From Sulfotelmatobacter sp963788225 (GTDB lineage: Bacteria > Acidobacteriota > Terriglobia > Terriglobales > Acidobacteriaceae), in assembly GCA_963788225.1 (NCBI GenBank), contig CAWBGI010000003.1, positions 248,001 to 312,000 on the forward strand: a DNA stretch of 64,000 bases. The letters are read 5' to 3'. Under the pieces are notes generated by a model. It was not told where the DNA came from, ran no database searches, and was given only the letters and a program-made list of their open reading frames with translations. Positions 26,884-35,196 of this stretch are shown here, piece after piece; positions within the stretch are counted from its first letter, which is position 1, and each line of letters starts with the position of its first letter. The position numbers and the translations under genes were made by a program.

Positions 26884-28326
26884 ATGCTGACTTCCGATAA
26901 ATTCCACGACGAATGCGGTGTAGTCGCGATCTTCGCGCATCCTGAGGCGGAGAAGCTCGCCTACTTAGGATTGCACGCTCTCCAGCATCGCGGGCAGGAG
27001 TCGGCGGGCATTGTCACCTCCGATGGCCTGACTTCCCGCGTCCACAAGGCGATGGGACTGGTTGCCGACATCTTTACCGAGGATGTGCTCTCGCAAATTC
27101 GCGGCACGCTGGCCATAGGGCACACACGCTATTCGACCGCTGGCGATTCGGCACTGCTGAATGCGCAGCCGATTCTGGTGCAGTCGAATAAAGGCTCGAT
27201 TGCGGTGGCGCACAACGGCAATCTGGTAAACGCGACGGAGGTTCGCAGCCGGCTGGAGCGCCAGGGATCGATTTTTCAGACCAACAGCGATACCGAGGTG
27301 ATCGTCCACCTGATCGCGCTCTCGCGGGAGCACACGCTGCCCGAAGCTATCGCGGACGCGCTGCGCAGCGTGGAAGGCGCATTTTCGCTGGTGCTGATGA
27401 GTCCTGACCGGATCATCGCGGCGCGCGACCCGCGCGGCTTCCGGCCGCTGGCCATGGGACGCATTCCGGCGCTGGGTGGACAAAAGCAAGACGGGCAGAC
27501 GCGTGACACCATCGTCTTCGCCTCCGAGACTTGCGCTTTCGATCTGATCGGCGCCACTTACGAGCGCGACGTGAAGCCCGGCGAGTTGATCGTGGTGGGG
27601 CCGGAAGGGATCAGCTCGCGTTTTTATTCGGCGAGCGCGCCGCAGTCGAGCTGCATTTTCGAGCATGTCTACTTTTCGCGGCCTGACAGCATCGTGTTTA
27701 GCCGCGCGGTGCAAACCAGCCGCGAAGAGCTGGGGCGGCAGTTGGCGCGCGAGGCGCCGGTGGAGGCCGATCTTGTGGTGCCTGTGCCGGATTCGGGCGT
27801 GACTGCTGCAGTTGGGTACGCGGCCGAGAGCGGCATTCCATTCCGCTTTGGTTTAATTCGCAACCACTATGTGGGCCGAACGTTTATCGAGCCCAGCCAG
27901 AGCGTGCGCGACTTTGGCGTGAAACTCAAGCTGAATCCGGTGCGCTCGCTTCTGGAAGGCAAGCGCGTGGTGCTGATTGACGATTCGATTGTTCGCGGCA
28001 CCACCAGCCGCAAAATCGTGCGCATGATTCGCAGCAATGGCGCCAAGGAAGTGCACATGCGCATTTCGTGTCCGCCGACGATTTCGCCGTGCTATTACGG
28101 GGTCGACACGCCTTCGAAGAAACAACTGATTGCCGCCAACAAATCGGTCGAGGAGATTCGCCAGTACATTCGCGCGGACTCGCTGGCCTACCTTTCGATC
28201 GAGGGCCTCAAGAAAGCCTGCGGCGACGGAGAGAAAACGTCCTACTGCTCGGCTTGCTATACCGGCAAGTATCCTACGAGCATTGTGGACGTGGAAGAAA
28301 TTCTGCCCGCGAGTGTGCCGCGGTAG
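26884..28326 (+). CDS. purF: Amidophosphoribosyltransferase
   Basis: 480 aa. First step of purine synthesis: PRPP plus glutamine gives phosphoribosylamine. A ten-residue propeptide precedes the N-terminal nucleophile in CGVVAIFAHPEAEKLAYLG (Cys 11). Glutaminase blocks LGLHALQHRGQESAGIV, GHTRYSTAG and AHNGNLVN follow. The phosphoribosyl site is VVLIDDSIVRGTTSRK (about 363-378). Cysteines in CPPTISPCYYG and KTSYCSACYTGKYP fit the 4Fe-4S form of the Bacillus type. ATG at 26884; lies downstream of purL. Confidence 0.95.
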   Translation: MLTSDKFHDECGVVAIFAHPEAEKLAYLGLHALQHRGQESAGIVTSDGLTSRVHKAMGLVADIFTEDVLSQIRGTLAIGHTRYSTAGDSALLNAQPILVQSNKGSIAVAHNGNLVNATEVRSRLERQGSIFQTNSDTEVIVHLIALSREHTLPEAIADALRSVEGAFSLVLMSPDRIIAARDPRGFRPLAMGRIPALGGQKQDGQTRDTIVFASETCAFDLIGATYERDVKPGELIVVGPEGISSRFYSASAPQSSCIFEHVYFSRPDSIVFSRAVQTSREELGRQLAREAPVEADLVVPVPDSGVTAAVGYAAESGIPFRFGLIRNHYVGRTFIEPSQSVRDFGVKLKLNPVRSLLEGKRVVLIDDSIVRGTTSRKIVRMIRSNGAKEVHMRISCPPTISPCYYGVDTPSKKQLIAANKSVEEIRQYIRADSLAYLSIEGLKKACGDGEKTSYCSACYTGKYPTSIVDVEEILPASVPR

Positions 28327-28341
28327 TTCAAGAGTCTGAGG

Positions 28342-29211
28342 TCATTTCCGCGCTTGCGCTACGCGCGGGAGCGATTGCAGATCTGGTCTGATCTTAACGT
28401 CGTTCCAGTCCCGCAACAGTTGTCGTACTTCTTCTGAAATAGTTCCGCTGATTTCCATTACCAGCCAGCCGCCGGGTCTGAGTGCGGCGCGAGCTTGGGG
28501 AATCAGACGCACGATCACTTCAACTCCCGTGGGTCCGGCGAAGACAGCGTTGCGCGGCTCGAACTTGCGGACCTCGAGTTGAACTTGATCTTCCTCCGAC
28601 TCGCCAACGTAGGGTGGATTGGAGACGATGAAGTCGAAAGAGTTGTTCTCGAAGCCTGCGAGCAGGTCCGCTTCGTGGAACTGGATGCGGGATTCGAGTT
28701 GATGCCGGGCGGCGTTCGCACCCGCGATCTCGAGCGCGGCCGAGGAGATGTCGGTGGCGTGGATTTCGGCGTGCGGCAATTCTTTCGCGAGAGCCAGCGC
28801 TATGCAACCGGTGCCAGTGCCGACGTCAGCAATGCGGGGCTGGCTTGTGTGGGGCGGGTGCTCTCGCTCGCCAACTCTATTCACGTCCACAAGCTCCAGC
28901 ACCGTTTCAATCACATGCTCGGTCTCGGGACGCGGAATCAGCACGGCGGGCGTCACGATGAGGTCCATGCCCCAGAATTCCTGGTGGCCGGTGATGTATT
29001 GCCCGGGAACGCCGCGGGCGCGTTCGGTGAGTGCGGCTTCGTAGCGGCTTTGTTCATCGCGGGTGAGTTCGCGCTCGGGATGTGCGTAGAGGTAGGCACG
29101 GTCGCAGCCTAGCGCGAACATCAGAAGCAACTCCGCGTTCATGCGCGGAGAAGGAACTTGCTTGTCAGTGAAGCGCGTGATTGCGGAGGCGAGAGCTTGC
29201 TTTAGCTGCAC
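28342..29211 (-). CDS. prmC: Release factor glutamine N5-methyltransferase
   Basis: 289 aa. Methylates the GGQ glutamine of release factors RF1 and RF2. Rossmann fold with IADVGTGTGCIALALAKELP (about 127-146), the substrate-binding VSNPPYVGE (about 199-207) and an N-terminal helical domain (SRYEAALTERARGVPGQYIT). Lies on the same strand as prfA, its substrate's gene, with one DinB-like gene between. Confidence 0.93.
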   Translation of the reverse strand: MQLKQALASAITRFTDKQVPSPRMNAELLLMFALGCDRAYLYAHPERELTRDEQSRYEAALTERARGVPGQYITGHQEFWGMDLIVTPAVLIPRPETEHVIETVLELVDVNRVGEREHPPHTSQPRIADVGTGTGCIALALAKELPHAEIHATDISSAALEIAGANAARHQLESRIQFHEADLLAGFENNSFDFIVSNPPYVGESEEDQVQLEVRKFEPRNAVFAGPTGVEVIVRLIPQARAALRPGGWLVMEISGTISEEVRQLLRDWNDVKIRPDLQSLPRVAQARK

Positions 29212-29342
29212 AGGACCATTTCAACACAGAGTCACAGGTGGGTCATCCCGCCCGTACGCGGTGAAGCTGGCAGACTAAAGCCTTTAACCGCGAAGCTCGC
29301 AAAGAGAGGCCGCGAAGGACGCTAAGAAGAACTGGCGATCAC

Positions 29343-29825
29343 TCACTTCGATTCGTTCCTGGCTTGTCTCTGCAATTCGTAACTGAGGTAAATCATCTGG
29401 CCGATGTGGTGCTGCATGTGGGCAGCGCACTGCATCACCATGGCGAGGCGGTTCTTCGCATCGGCGCCAGCACCTGAGTATTCCGCCGACCAATCTTTGG
29501 GCGATTGCATGCGGATGGTTTGGAGAACCATGGCCACGGCGTCGTCGAAGCGTTTGAGGGCCTCGTCTTTCGGCGGAGGGTTCGGATAGTTTAATTCGCG
29601 CGGGCGGTCGCGCACGTAGCCGGTCTTCGCGATCTGCGCGCCGATGTAGTAGTTCAGGTTGCCGGTGAGGTGCAGAACCAGGTGTCCGAAACTGTTGCCG
29701 AAGGAAAATGGCTTTTGCCAGAACTGGGCGTTGGTTAGAGGCTCGGCTAGTTCGCGGACGCGGGCCGCGTTGGCAGTGTAGTGGTCGGCGAGGACTGAAG
29801 AGAGGGTTGAGTGCAAGTCGGGCAT
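29343..29825 (-). CDS. DinB-like four-helix protein
   Basis: 160 aa. DinB/YfiT-like metal-binding bundle: SFGNSFGHLVLHLTGNLNYY gives a first His (about 47-51), and AAHMQHHIGQMIYLSYEL gives a late His pair. Perhaps a thiol-dependent transferase, but no substrate is evident. ATG at 29825 is favoured over 29903, since the longer form runs through a repeat (29858-29904). Inserted between prfA and prmC. Confidence 0.8.
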   Translation of the reverse strand: MPDLHSTLSSVLADHYTANAARVRELAEPLTNAQFWQKPFSFGNSFGHLVLHLTGNLNYYIGAQIAKTGYVRDRPRELNYPNPPPKDEALKRFDDAVAMVLQTIRMQSPKDWSAEYSGAGADAKNRLAMVMQCAAHMQHHIGQMIYLSYELQRQARNESK

Positions 29826-29857
29826 GCTCGTCTCCTTAACCGCAGTTGACCAGTTCA

Positions 29858-29904
29858 GCCGGGTTTCGCCCAGGCTGGACAGCCGAGGCGGCTGTCTCCA
29901 CATG
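29858..29904. repeat. REP-like element related to the purL insert
   Basis: gccgggtttcgccc, then ggacagccgaggcggctgtc and tccacatg. It has the same order of parts as the right half of the element inside purL, here between prfA and the DinB-like gene. Confidence 0.8.
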
Positions 29905-29918
29905 GTTCCAAATGGTCC

Positions 29919-30998
29919 TTACACCATGCTGGCGGCTTCCTGCTTCAATTTTTCCGCCTGGTAGTGCGTGGTGAGCGCTTCGATCAGCGGTTGGAGCTTG
30001 CCGTCCATCACGGCTTCGAGTTGGTGCAGGGTGAAGCCGATGCGGTGGTCGGTGACGCGATTTTGCGGGAAGTTGTAGGTGCGGATCTTCTCGCTGCGGT
30101 CGCCGGAGCCGACCATGGCCTTGCGCTCTTTGGCCAGCGCCTGCTGCTGTTTTTCCATTTCGATTTCATAGAGACGCGAGCGCAGCACGCGCATGCCTTT
30201 CTCGCGGTTCTTGATCTGCGATTTCTCGTCCTGGCAGCTCACCACCGTGTTCGTAGGAATGTGAGTGATGCGAACGGCGGAGTACGTCGTATTCACCGAT
30301 TGTCCGCCCGGGCCGGAAGAGCAGAAAGTGTCGATGCGCAGATCCTTGGCTTCGATCTTGATGTCAACGTCTTCCGCTTCAGGCAGCACAGCGACGGTGA
30401 CGGCGGAGGTGTGGACGCGCCCCTGCTGCTCGGTGGCGGGAACACGCTGCACGCGGTGCACACCGCTTTCGTATTTCAGCTGTGAGAAGACGCGGTTGCC
30501 TTCGATGATGGCAATGACTTCTTTCAGGCCGCCGGCCGACGACTCTGAAGACGACAGCACTTCGACCTTCCAGCGCTGGGTCTCGGCGTAACGGGTGTAC
30601 ATGCGGAAGATTTCGGCGGCGAAGAGCGTGGCTTCGTCTCCGCCGGTGCCGGCGCGGATTTCGAGGATGATGTTTTTCTCGTCGTTCGGGTCTTTGGGCA
30701 GGAGGAGAACTTTCAGCTCTTCTTCGACCGATGCGACGCGCGGCTCGAGCTTGCTGAGTTCTTCCTGAGCGTAGGCGCGCATCTCGGGATCTTTTTCATC
30801 GGCGAGCATTGCCTTACTCTCGGCGATGCCCCGCGTCAGATCCTTGTACTCGCGATACTTCTCGACGATGGGCGCGATTTCGCTGTGCGCCTTGGCAGTC
30901 TTCTGGTATTTCGCCGAATCGTTCACGATATCCGGCGAAGCGAGAGCGCTGGTTAGCTCTTCGTAACGGGCTTCGATTTGGTGTAAACGTTCAAACAT
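29919..30998 (-). CDS. prfA: Peptide chain release factor 1
   Basis: 359 aa, standard length. Reads UAA and UAG. The GGQ motif is CSSGPGGQSVNTTYSAVRI (about residues 227-245), preceded by AGTGGDEATLFA and a PAT-type recognition segment (VPATEQQGRVHTS). ATG at 30996-30998 directly abuts a 36-base inverted repeat, so no normal ribosome site is seen upstream. Confidence 0.95.
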   Translation of the reverse strand: MFERLHQIEARYEELTSALASPDIVNDSAKYQKTAKAHSEIAPIVEKYREYKDLTRGIAESKAMLADEKDPEMRAYAQEELSKLEPRVASVEEELKVLLLPKDPNDEKNIILEIRAGTGGDEATLFAAEIFRMYTRYAETQRWKVEVLSSSESSAGGLKEVIAIIEGNRVFSQLKYESGVHRVQRVPATEQQGRVHTSAVTVAVLPEAEDVDIKIEAKDLRIDTFCSSGPGGQSVNTTYSAVRITHIPTNTVVSCQDEKSQIKNREKGMRVLRSRLYEIEMEKQQQALAKERKAMVGSGDRSEKIRTYNFPQNRVTDHRIGFTLHQLEAVMDGKLQPLIEALTTHYQAEKLKQEAASMV

Positions 30999-31034
30999 CG
31001 TCGTTGGTCGTTCGTCGTTGGTCGTTGGCCAAAA
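30999..31034 (+). repeat. 36-base terminal inverted repeat, prfA side
   Basis: cgtcgttggtcgttcgtc, then gttggtcgttggccaaaa. It matches the complement of 31489-31524 at 35 of 36 positions. The inner copies of tcgttggtcg make it internally repetitive as well. Confidence 0.85.
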
Positions 31035-31037
31035 CCC

Positions 31038-31406
31038 TTAGGCGACCATGTCGCTCATGGAGTTGATCAGGCCACTCAATGCGCGGCCCACGCCCTCAGC
31101 CAATTTCAACAGACGCGTGGCTTCCTCTTTCCCAAGGTATTGTAATTCCTCAGCGATCAATAGCTGAGTTTGAATCTCCAAAAGCGATCCCCGCGCGTGG
31201 AGCAGGAAACGCACAAACTCTTTATTCGAGCGGTGCCCTTTGCCTTCCGCTATGTTACTTGGGACGGATACTGCCGCCCGGCGAATCTGCTGACTTAATC
31301 CGTACAATTCGTGCTTTGGAAATTTGTTCGTACACCTGTAAATTTCCGTGGTCAGTTTCATTGCTTCCTGCCACACTCTCAGCTCCCGAAAGGAGGATCC
31401 AGCCAT
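31038..31406 (-). CDS. Four-helix-bundle protein of the 23S rRNA intervening-sequence (IVP) family
   Basis: 122 aa. Opens FRELRVWQEAMKLTTEIYRC and has LSQQIRRAAVSVPSNIAEGK (about residues 38-57) and EFVRFLLHARGSLLEIQTQL, the hallmarks of the IVP/S23 family. These often occur inside 23S rRNA intervening sequences or as free genes near repeats; the molecular role is unclear. Here the gene is enclosed by near-perfect 36-base inverted repeats and interrupts the DUF1385-prfA pair. Confidence 0.85.
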   Translation of the reverse strand: MAGSSFRELRVWQEAMKLTTEIYRCTNKFPKHELYGLSQQIRRAAVSVPSNIAEGKGHRSNKEFVRFLLHARGSLLEIQTQLLIAEELQYLGKEEATRLLKLAEGVGRALSGLINSMSDMVA

Positions 31407-31488
31407 GTGACACCTCCGGTACAGTTATTAGCGCATCAGCCTCCGGTCTGTATGTGACTAATGACCAACGGGTAGGTGTGAATTTTGT

Positions 31489-31524
31489 TTTGGCCAACGA
31501 CCAAGGACGAACGACCAACGACGG
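31489..31524 (-). repeat. 36-base terminal inverted repeat, DUF1385 side
   Basis: ttttggccaacgaccaag, then gacgaacgaccaacgacg. It pairs with 30999-31034 and starts five bases past the DUF1385 stop. Confidence 0.85.
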
Positions 31525-31528
31525 GTTC

Positions 31529-32698
31529 CTAGGCAATCACCAGCTCGCCGCCCTGCTCTTTTTCCAGAACCATGGCTTGGTCCAGCGCGGTGATGGCGCA
31601 CTGCGCCATCTCGTCCGTCGGAGGCTGCGTGGTGATGCGCTGCAGCCAGAGGCCGGGAGCGGTCATCAGCGCGAAGAGCGAGCCGCGATGCTTGGCGGCG
31701 AAGCGGATGATCTCGTAAGACACGCCGGCGATTAACGGCAGCAGCGCAATGCGCGCGCCGAAGCGCGCCCAGAATGTGGTGAACGGAACCAGCATATAGA
31801 AGGCGATCGAGATCAGCATCACGGTCATTAGAAAGCTGGTCCCGCAGCGCGGATGATAGGTCGAATACCTCTGCACCGGCGCGATTTCGAGCGGGTCTCC
31901 GCTCTCGAAGGCGAATACGGTTTTGTGTTCGGCGCCGTGGTATTGGTAGACGCGGCGAATGTCGGGAAAGAGCGAAACTCCCCAGATGAACAATAAGAAA
32001 AGAAGCAGGCGGATGGCGCCATCGACCAGGTTGAAAATGATTTGGCCGCCCAGCGCGGGATTCGCCTTTTTCAGTTCTGTGGCCGCCACCAGCGGCAGGT
32101 ATTTGTACATGAAAATGAAGAAGGCCAGCGAGATGATTACGTTGACTGCGGCCAGCCAGCCGCTGATGGCGGCGGCTTTCTCGCGGGGCTGGGATTTGGT
32201 GGGGTCGTGCGTGGAAGGTTCCGCCTCGCTTCGCTTTGGCGGGACGGGCGAAGCGCCCGTCGCCACAGGGTTCGAGGAGGATGCCACATGGTTCGTGGTG
32301 GCGCCGGTCGCAACATGAGCCTTGCTGGCATCATCGCTCTGCATTACTTCTTCGATGGCTACGTTGGCGGAGAAGCGCAGCGCGCGGTAGCCTAGCGACA
32401 TGGCATAGCCCAGCGTCATTACTCCGCGGACTATGGGCCAAGCCATCCATTTATGCTTTTCTGACGGGCGCGCGAGCGGTTCGCTCATAGTGACCACTTC
32501 TCCCGAGGGCTTGCGGCAGGCGATGGCCCAGGCGTGCGGGGAGCGCATCATCACACCCTCGAGCACAGCTTGCCCACCGACCAGGGTTTCTTCGCCACTT
32601 TCAAGGGCGGGCAAAAGCTGCACGGCCACCAGGAAACGCACGAAATTTCGCAGAGAAGACACAGCGATTAGATGCTCCAGGCGCGGAAAATGCACCAA
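31529..32698 (-). CDS. DUF1385 membrane protein (YqhQ-like) with a repeat-derived insert
   Basis: 389 aa. GGQAVLEGVMMRSPHAWAIA (about 42-61) and YHGAEHKTVFAFE (about 254-266) plus YSTYHPRCGTSFLM are diagnostic of DUF1385. Several membrane helices in the C-terminal half (FNLVDGAIRLLLFLLFIWGV). It is commonly next to prfA/prmC, as here. Residues about 129-169, rich in Ala, Thr and Pro (VATGASPVPPKRSEAEPS), are encoded by repeat DNA with a REP-like palindrome at 32243-32261. Function unknown. Confidence 0.88.
   Translation of the reverse strand: MVHFPRLEHLIAVSSLRNFVRFLVAVQLLPALESGEETLVGGQAVLEGVMMRSPHAWAIACRKPSGEVVTMSEPLARPSEKHKWMAWPIVRGVMTLGYAMSLGYRALRFSANVAIEEVMQSDDASKAHVATGATTNHVASSSNPVATGASPVPPKRSEAEPSTHDPTKSQPREKAAAISGWLAAVNVIISLAFFIFMYKYLPLVAATELKKANPALGGQIIFNLVDGAIRLLLFLLFIWGVSLFPDIRRVYQYHGAEHKTVFAFESGDPLEIAPVQRYSTYHPRCGTSFLMTVMLISIAFYMLVPFTTFWARFGARIALLPLIAGVSYEIIRFAAKHRGSLFALMTAPGLWLQRITTQPPTDEMAQCAITALDQAMVLEKEQGGELVIA
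32243..32261. repeat. REP-like palindrome inside the DUF1385 gene
   Basis: gacgggcg-aag-cgcccgtc followed by gccacag. Same layout as 9321-9341. Together with a nearby gccacatggttcg block it forms the in-frame insert. Confidence 0.75.
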
Positions 32699-32796
32699 AC
32701 ACTAGATTATCACGTGCGGCAAGGGTTTCCGTGGGGTTGGTCCCCCGATTCGTCCGCTCGCCTGCTTTCGGCTATTCTCAAATCGGATAAAACATC

Positions 32797-34533
32797 ATGC
32801 AGAGGCTTGCCGAAACCTGCGAGGCCATCGCCGCCACAACCAAGAAGCTGCAGAAGACCGCCATCGTTGCGGACTATCTGAAGTCGCGCACGGCGGACGA
32901 GGCGGCCATCTCTGCCGTTTTTCTTTCCGGCAGAGCGTTTCCGGCATGGGAAGAAACTACTCTGCAAGTCGGCGGAACGCTTTTGTGGCGCGTTGTGACC
33001 GATCTTTCCGGGGAGGATGACGCAGCGCTGAGGGCTGCTTATCGCAAGCGTGGCGACCTGGGGGCGGTTGCCGGCGATGTGTTGCCGGAAAGAACCGGAC
33101 AGGGCATCGGAATTCTGGAAGTGAGCAAAGTTTTTCGCGAGATTGCGGCGGCGCGCGGCCCGGCAGCCAAGACTGCTCTGGTTCGCGATTTGCTGCGGCG
33201 CGCGACGCCGCTTGAAGCCAAATACATCATCAAGATCATGACCGGCGATCTGCGGATTGGGTTGAAGGAGAGCCTGGTGGAGGAGGCGATTGCCAAGGCT
33301 TACGGCGGCGCGCCCGGGGGTACGTTGAAAGACGCGTTGAACGACGCGCTGAAAGACGTGCAGCGCGCGAACATGCTGCTGGGCGATATCGGCGAAACGC
33401 TGCGGCTGGCGGTGGAGGGCAAGCTGGCCGAGGCAAAGACAAAGATGCGGTTGTTCCATCCGTTGGGATTCATGCTGGCAAGTCCGATCGAATCGCCCGT
33501 AGAGGGACTGAGTTATTTCGGCGACGCCGCCGTGGAAGACAAGTATGACGGTATTCGGGCGCAGGCGCATGTTGCGGAAGGCGAAGTGAAATTGTTTTCG
33601 CGCACGCGGGATGAGATTACCGAGTCTTTTCCCGAGTTGCCCGACGCTTTGGCGGGATTACCGCATGATGCGATTCTCGATGGCGAGATCGTGGCGTGGG
33701 AGCCGGGACGGGCGCGTCCGTTCAGCGTTTTGCAGCAACGGCTCGGACGCAAGAATGTCAGCGATCGCATGCTGCGGGAGATTCCTGTCGCTTACCTGGT
33801 GTTCGATGTTCTTTATGCCGGTGGGGAGTTGCTGATTGATCGCCCGCTGCGGGAGCGGGGGCGGATCTTGGATGAGCTGCTCAAAGGCAACACCCACCAC
33901 GGAGCCACGGAGGCACGGAGAAAAACCGGAAGGCAAGAGAGGTTGGCCTTCGGGATCGAGGAAGAACCCGCCATCGTCAGCGTTATCCACGCTCCCGTGT
34001 TTCATGCGGCTTCGCCGGAGGAATTGGAAGAACTTTTTGCAGCGGCACAGGCTCGGGGCAACGAGGGTCTGATGATCAAGGACCTCGACTCGGCTTACAC
34101 TCCAGGCAAGCGCGGCAAGTCGTGGCTGAAGATGAAGCGCGAGCTGGCCACGCTTGACGTGGTCGTAACCGCGGTCGAGTACGGTCACGGCAAGCGCATT
34201 GGCGTGCTCAGCGATTACACATTTGGCGTGTGGGATGCGAATAAAGATCGCTTGGTAAATATCGGCAAAGCGTACTCAGGATTGACCGACGCCGAGATCG
34301 GCGAAATGACACAATGGTTTCTCGAACACACGATTGAAGATCAAGGCTTCCGGCGCACGGTCGAACCGAAGATTGTGCTGGAAGTTGCGTTCAACAATAT
34401 GATGCGGTCAGACCGGCACGACAGCGGCTATGCGTTGCGCTTTCCGAGAATTGTGCGGCTGCGGAGAGATAAATCGCCAGAGGAGGCAGATACGAGTGAA
34501 CGGGTACGGGAGATTTTTGAGAAGCAGACGTAA
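32797..34533 (+). CDS. lig: ATP-dependent DNA ligase with a repeat-derived insert
   Basis: 578 aa. The ligase adenylates the Lys in VEDKYDGIRAQAH (about 247-259). DNA-binding N-terminal domain (LEAKYIIKIMTGDLRIGLKE), then DGEIVAWEP, FDVLYAGGELLIDRPL, the motif EGLMIKDLDSAYTPGKRGKS and WLKMKREL, and an OB-fold C-terminus ending FPRIVRLRRDK. Archaeal/bacterial LigB type, probably used in repair beside the NAD ligase. Residues about 367-379 (HHGATEARRKT) are encoded by a 30-base repeat shared with the helicase gene. Confidence 0.92.
   Translation: MQRLAETCEAIAATTKKLQKTAIVADYLKSRTADEAAISAVFLSGRAFPAWEETTLQVGGTLLWRVVTDLSGEDDAALRAAYRKRGDLGAVAGDVLPERTGQGIGILEVSKVFREIAAARGPAAKTALVRDLLRRATPLEAKYIIKIMTGDLRIGLKESLVEEAIAKAYGGAPGGTLKDALNDALKDVQRANMLLGDIGETLRLAVEGKLAEAKTKMRLFHPLGFMLASPIESPVEGLSYFGDAAVEDKYDGIRAQAHVAEGEVKLFSRTRDEITESFPELPDALAGLPHDAILDGEIVAWEPGRARPFSVLQQRLGRKNVSDRMLREIPVAYLVFDVLYAGGELLIDRPLRERGRILDELLKGNTHHGATEARRKTGRQERLAFGIEEEPAIVSVIHAPVFHAASPEELEELFAAAQARGNEGLMIKDLDSAYTPGKRGKSWLKMKRELATLDVVVTAVEYGHGKRIGVLSDYTFGVWDANKDRLVNIGKAYSGLTDAEIGEMTQWFLEHTIEDQGFRRTVEPKIVLEVAFNNMMRSDRHDSGYALRFPRIVRLRRDKSPEEADTSERVREIFEKQT
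33895..33924 (+). repeat. 30-base repeat inside the ligase gene (shared with the helicase gene)
   Basis: caccacggag, then ccacggaggc, then acggagaaaa. It matches 11589-11618 (minus strand) at 25 of 30 positions; the reading frame differs between the two genes. Confidence 0.8.
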
Positions 34534-34538
34534 AACTG

Positions 34539-34567
34539 TTGACACCGCCTCTTCCCGTGCCTAGCCT
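34539..34567 (+). promoter_or_regulatory. Promoter for a probably leaderless antitoxin transcript
   Basis: ttgaca (34539-34544), 17 bases, then tagcct (34562-34567), which fits the TANNNT -10 pattern. Transcription would start within a base or two of the ATG at 34575, and no ribosome site is present. Confidence 0.45.
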
Positions 34568-34574
34568 TGTAAGC

Positions 34575-34799
34575 ATGGATGTTCCACTCAATCCCGATTT
34601 GCAGGCGAAGCTCACCCGCTTGGCAGCTGAGCAAGGCCGTGATAGCGCAGCTCTGGTGATCGAGGCTATAGAGCGCATGGTGAACTACGACGAGTGGTTC
34701 CTGCGCGAGGTCGACAAGGGCCTTGCTGCTGCCGGCCGCGGCGAGCTTGTGGATCACTGTGATGTCAGGAAAATAATCGACGAGCGGTATCCAGGCTAA
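34575..34799 (+). CDS. RHH-type antitoxin (ParD/CopG-like)
   Basis: 74 aa. LNPDLQAKLTRLAAEQGRDS then AALVIEAIERMVNYDEWFLR matches ribbon-helix-helix antitoxins paired with RelE/ParE toxins, and DEWFLREVDKGLAAAGRGEL is the toxin-binding part. ATG at 34575. The toxin start codon overlaps its stop (TAATG) but the toxin is cut after 13 codons, so this antitoxin is an orphan. Confidence 0.8.
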   Translation: MDVPLNPDLQAKLTRLAAEQGRDSAALVIEAIERMVNYDEWFLREVDKGLAAAGRGELVDHCDVRKIIDERYPG

Positions 34800-34841
34800 T
34801 GCCAGTTCGCTGGACAGACGACGCCGTTCGCGATTTCACTT
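34799..34841 (+). pseudogene. Remnant of a RelE/ParE toxin
   Basis: Starting at the ATG overlapping the antitoxin stop, the DNA encodes MPVRWTDDAVRDF, which resembles the first strand and helix of RelE/ParE toxins. After that it runs into the 3' end of the convergent gene and loses all resemblance. Only the first 13 codons or so remain. Confidence 0.55.
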
Positions 34842-35150
34842 GCTCCGCTCCAGCAACAAATAAGAGCGGCGATCAAAGATCAAGTACCACAGTGCGGCGA
34901 AGATGTTGAGTCCTCGCAGATTCGACTTGGCTTCGAACATCAATGGACCCTCACCGGTAACATTGAACTCGACGGTGTTCGAGACGCACCAATCAATCTT
35001 TAGCGAGAGCTTGTGTTGTCCGGGAGCAATGGCGAACTGCTGTGTCTGGCCATTCCTGATTTCTCCGATCTTCGCGCCGTCGAGAATGACTTGATAAGCC
35101 CGCCACCTGTCTGCGTATCCCGAGTCGCGCACGATTTTCAAAACCGCCAT
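34836..35150 (-). CDS. Small hypothetical protein with a PEGA-like beta domain
   Basis: 104 aa. VILDGAKIGEIRNGQTQQFA, then IAPGQHKLSLKIDWCVSNTV is the pattern of small beta-sandwich domains that display a G-x-H-x-L turn (PEGA/DUF2846-like), and a hydrophobic C-terminal stretch (LNIFAALWYLIF) could insert in the membrane. ATG at 35150 rather than 35231, which would overlap the next gene. Not recognised further. Confidence 0.55.
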   Translation of the reverse strand: MAVLKIVRDSGYADRWRAYQVILDGAKIGEIRNGQTQQFAIAPGQHKLSLKIDWCVSNTVEFNVTGEGPLMFEAKSNLRGLNIFAALWYLIFDRRSYLLLERSK

Positions 35151-35196
35151 TCTCCATCCCCTGAGGTCTTGCTCTGTTGGCCGATGCGACTGCAAC

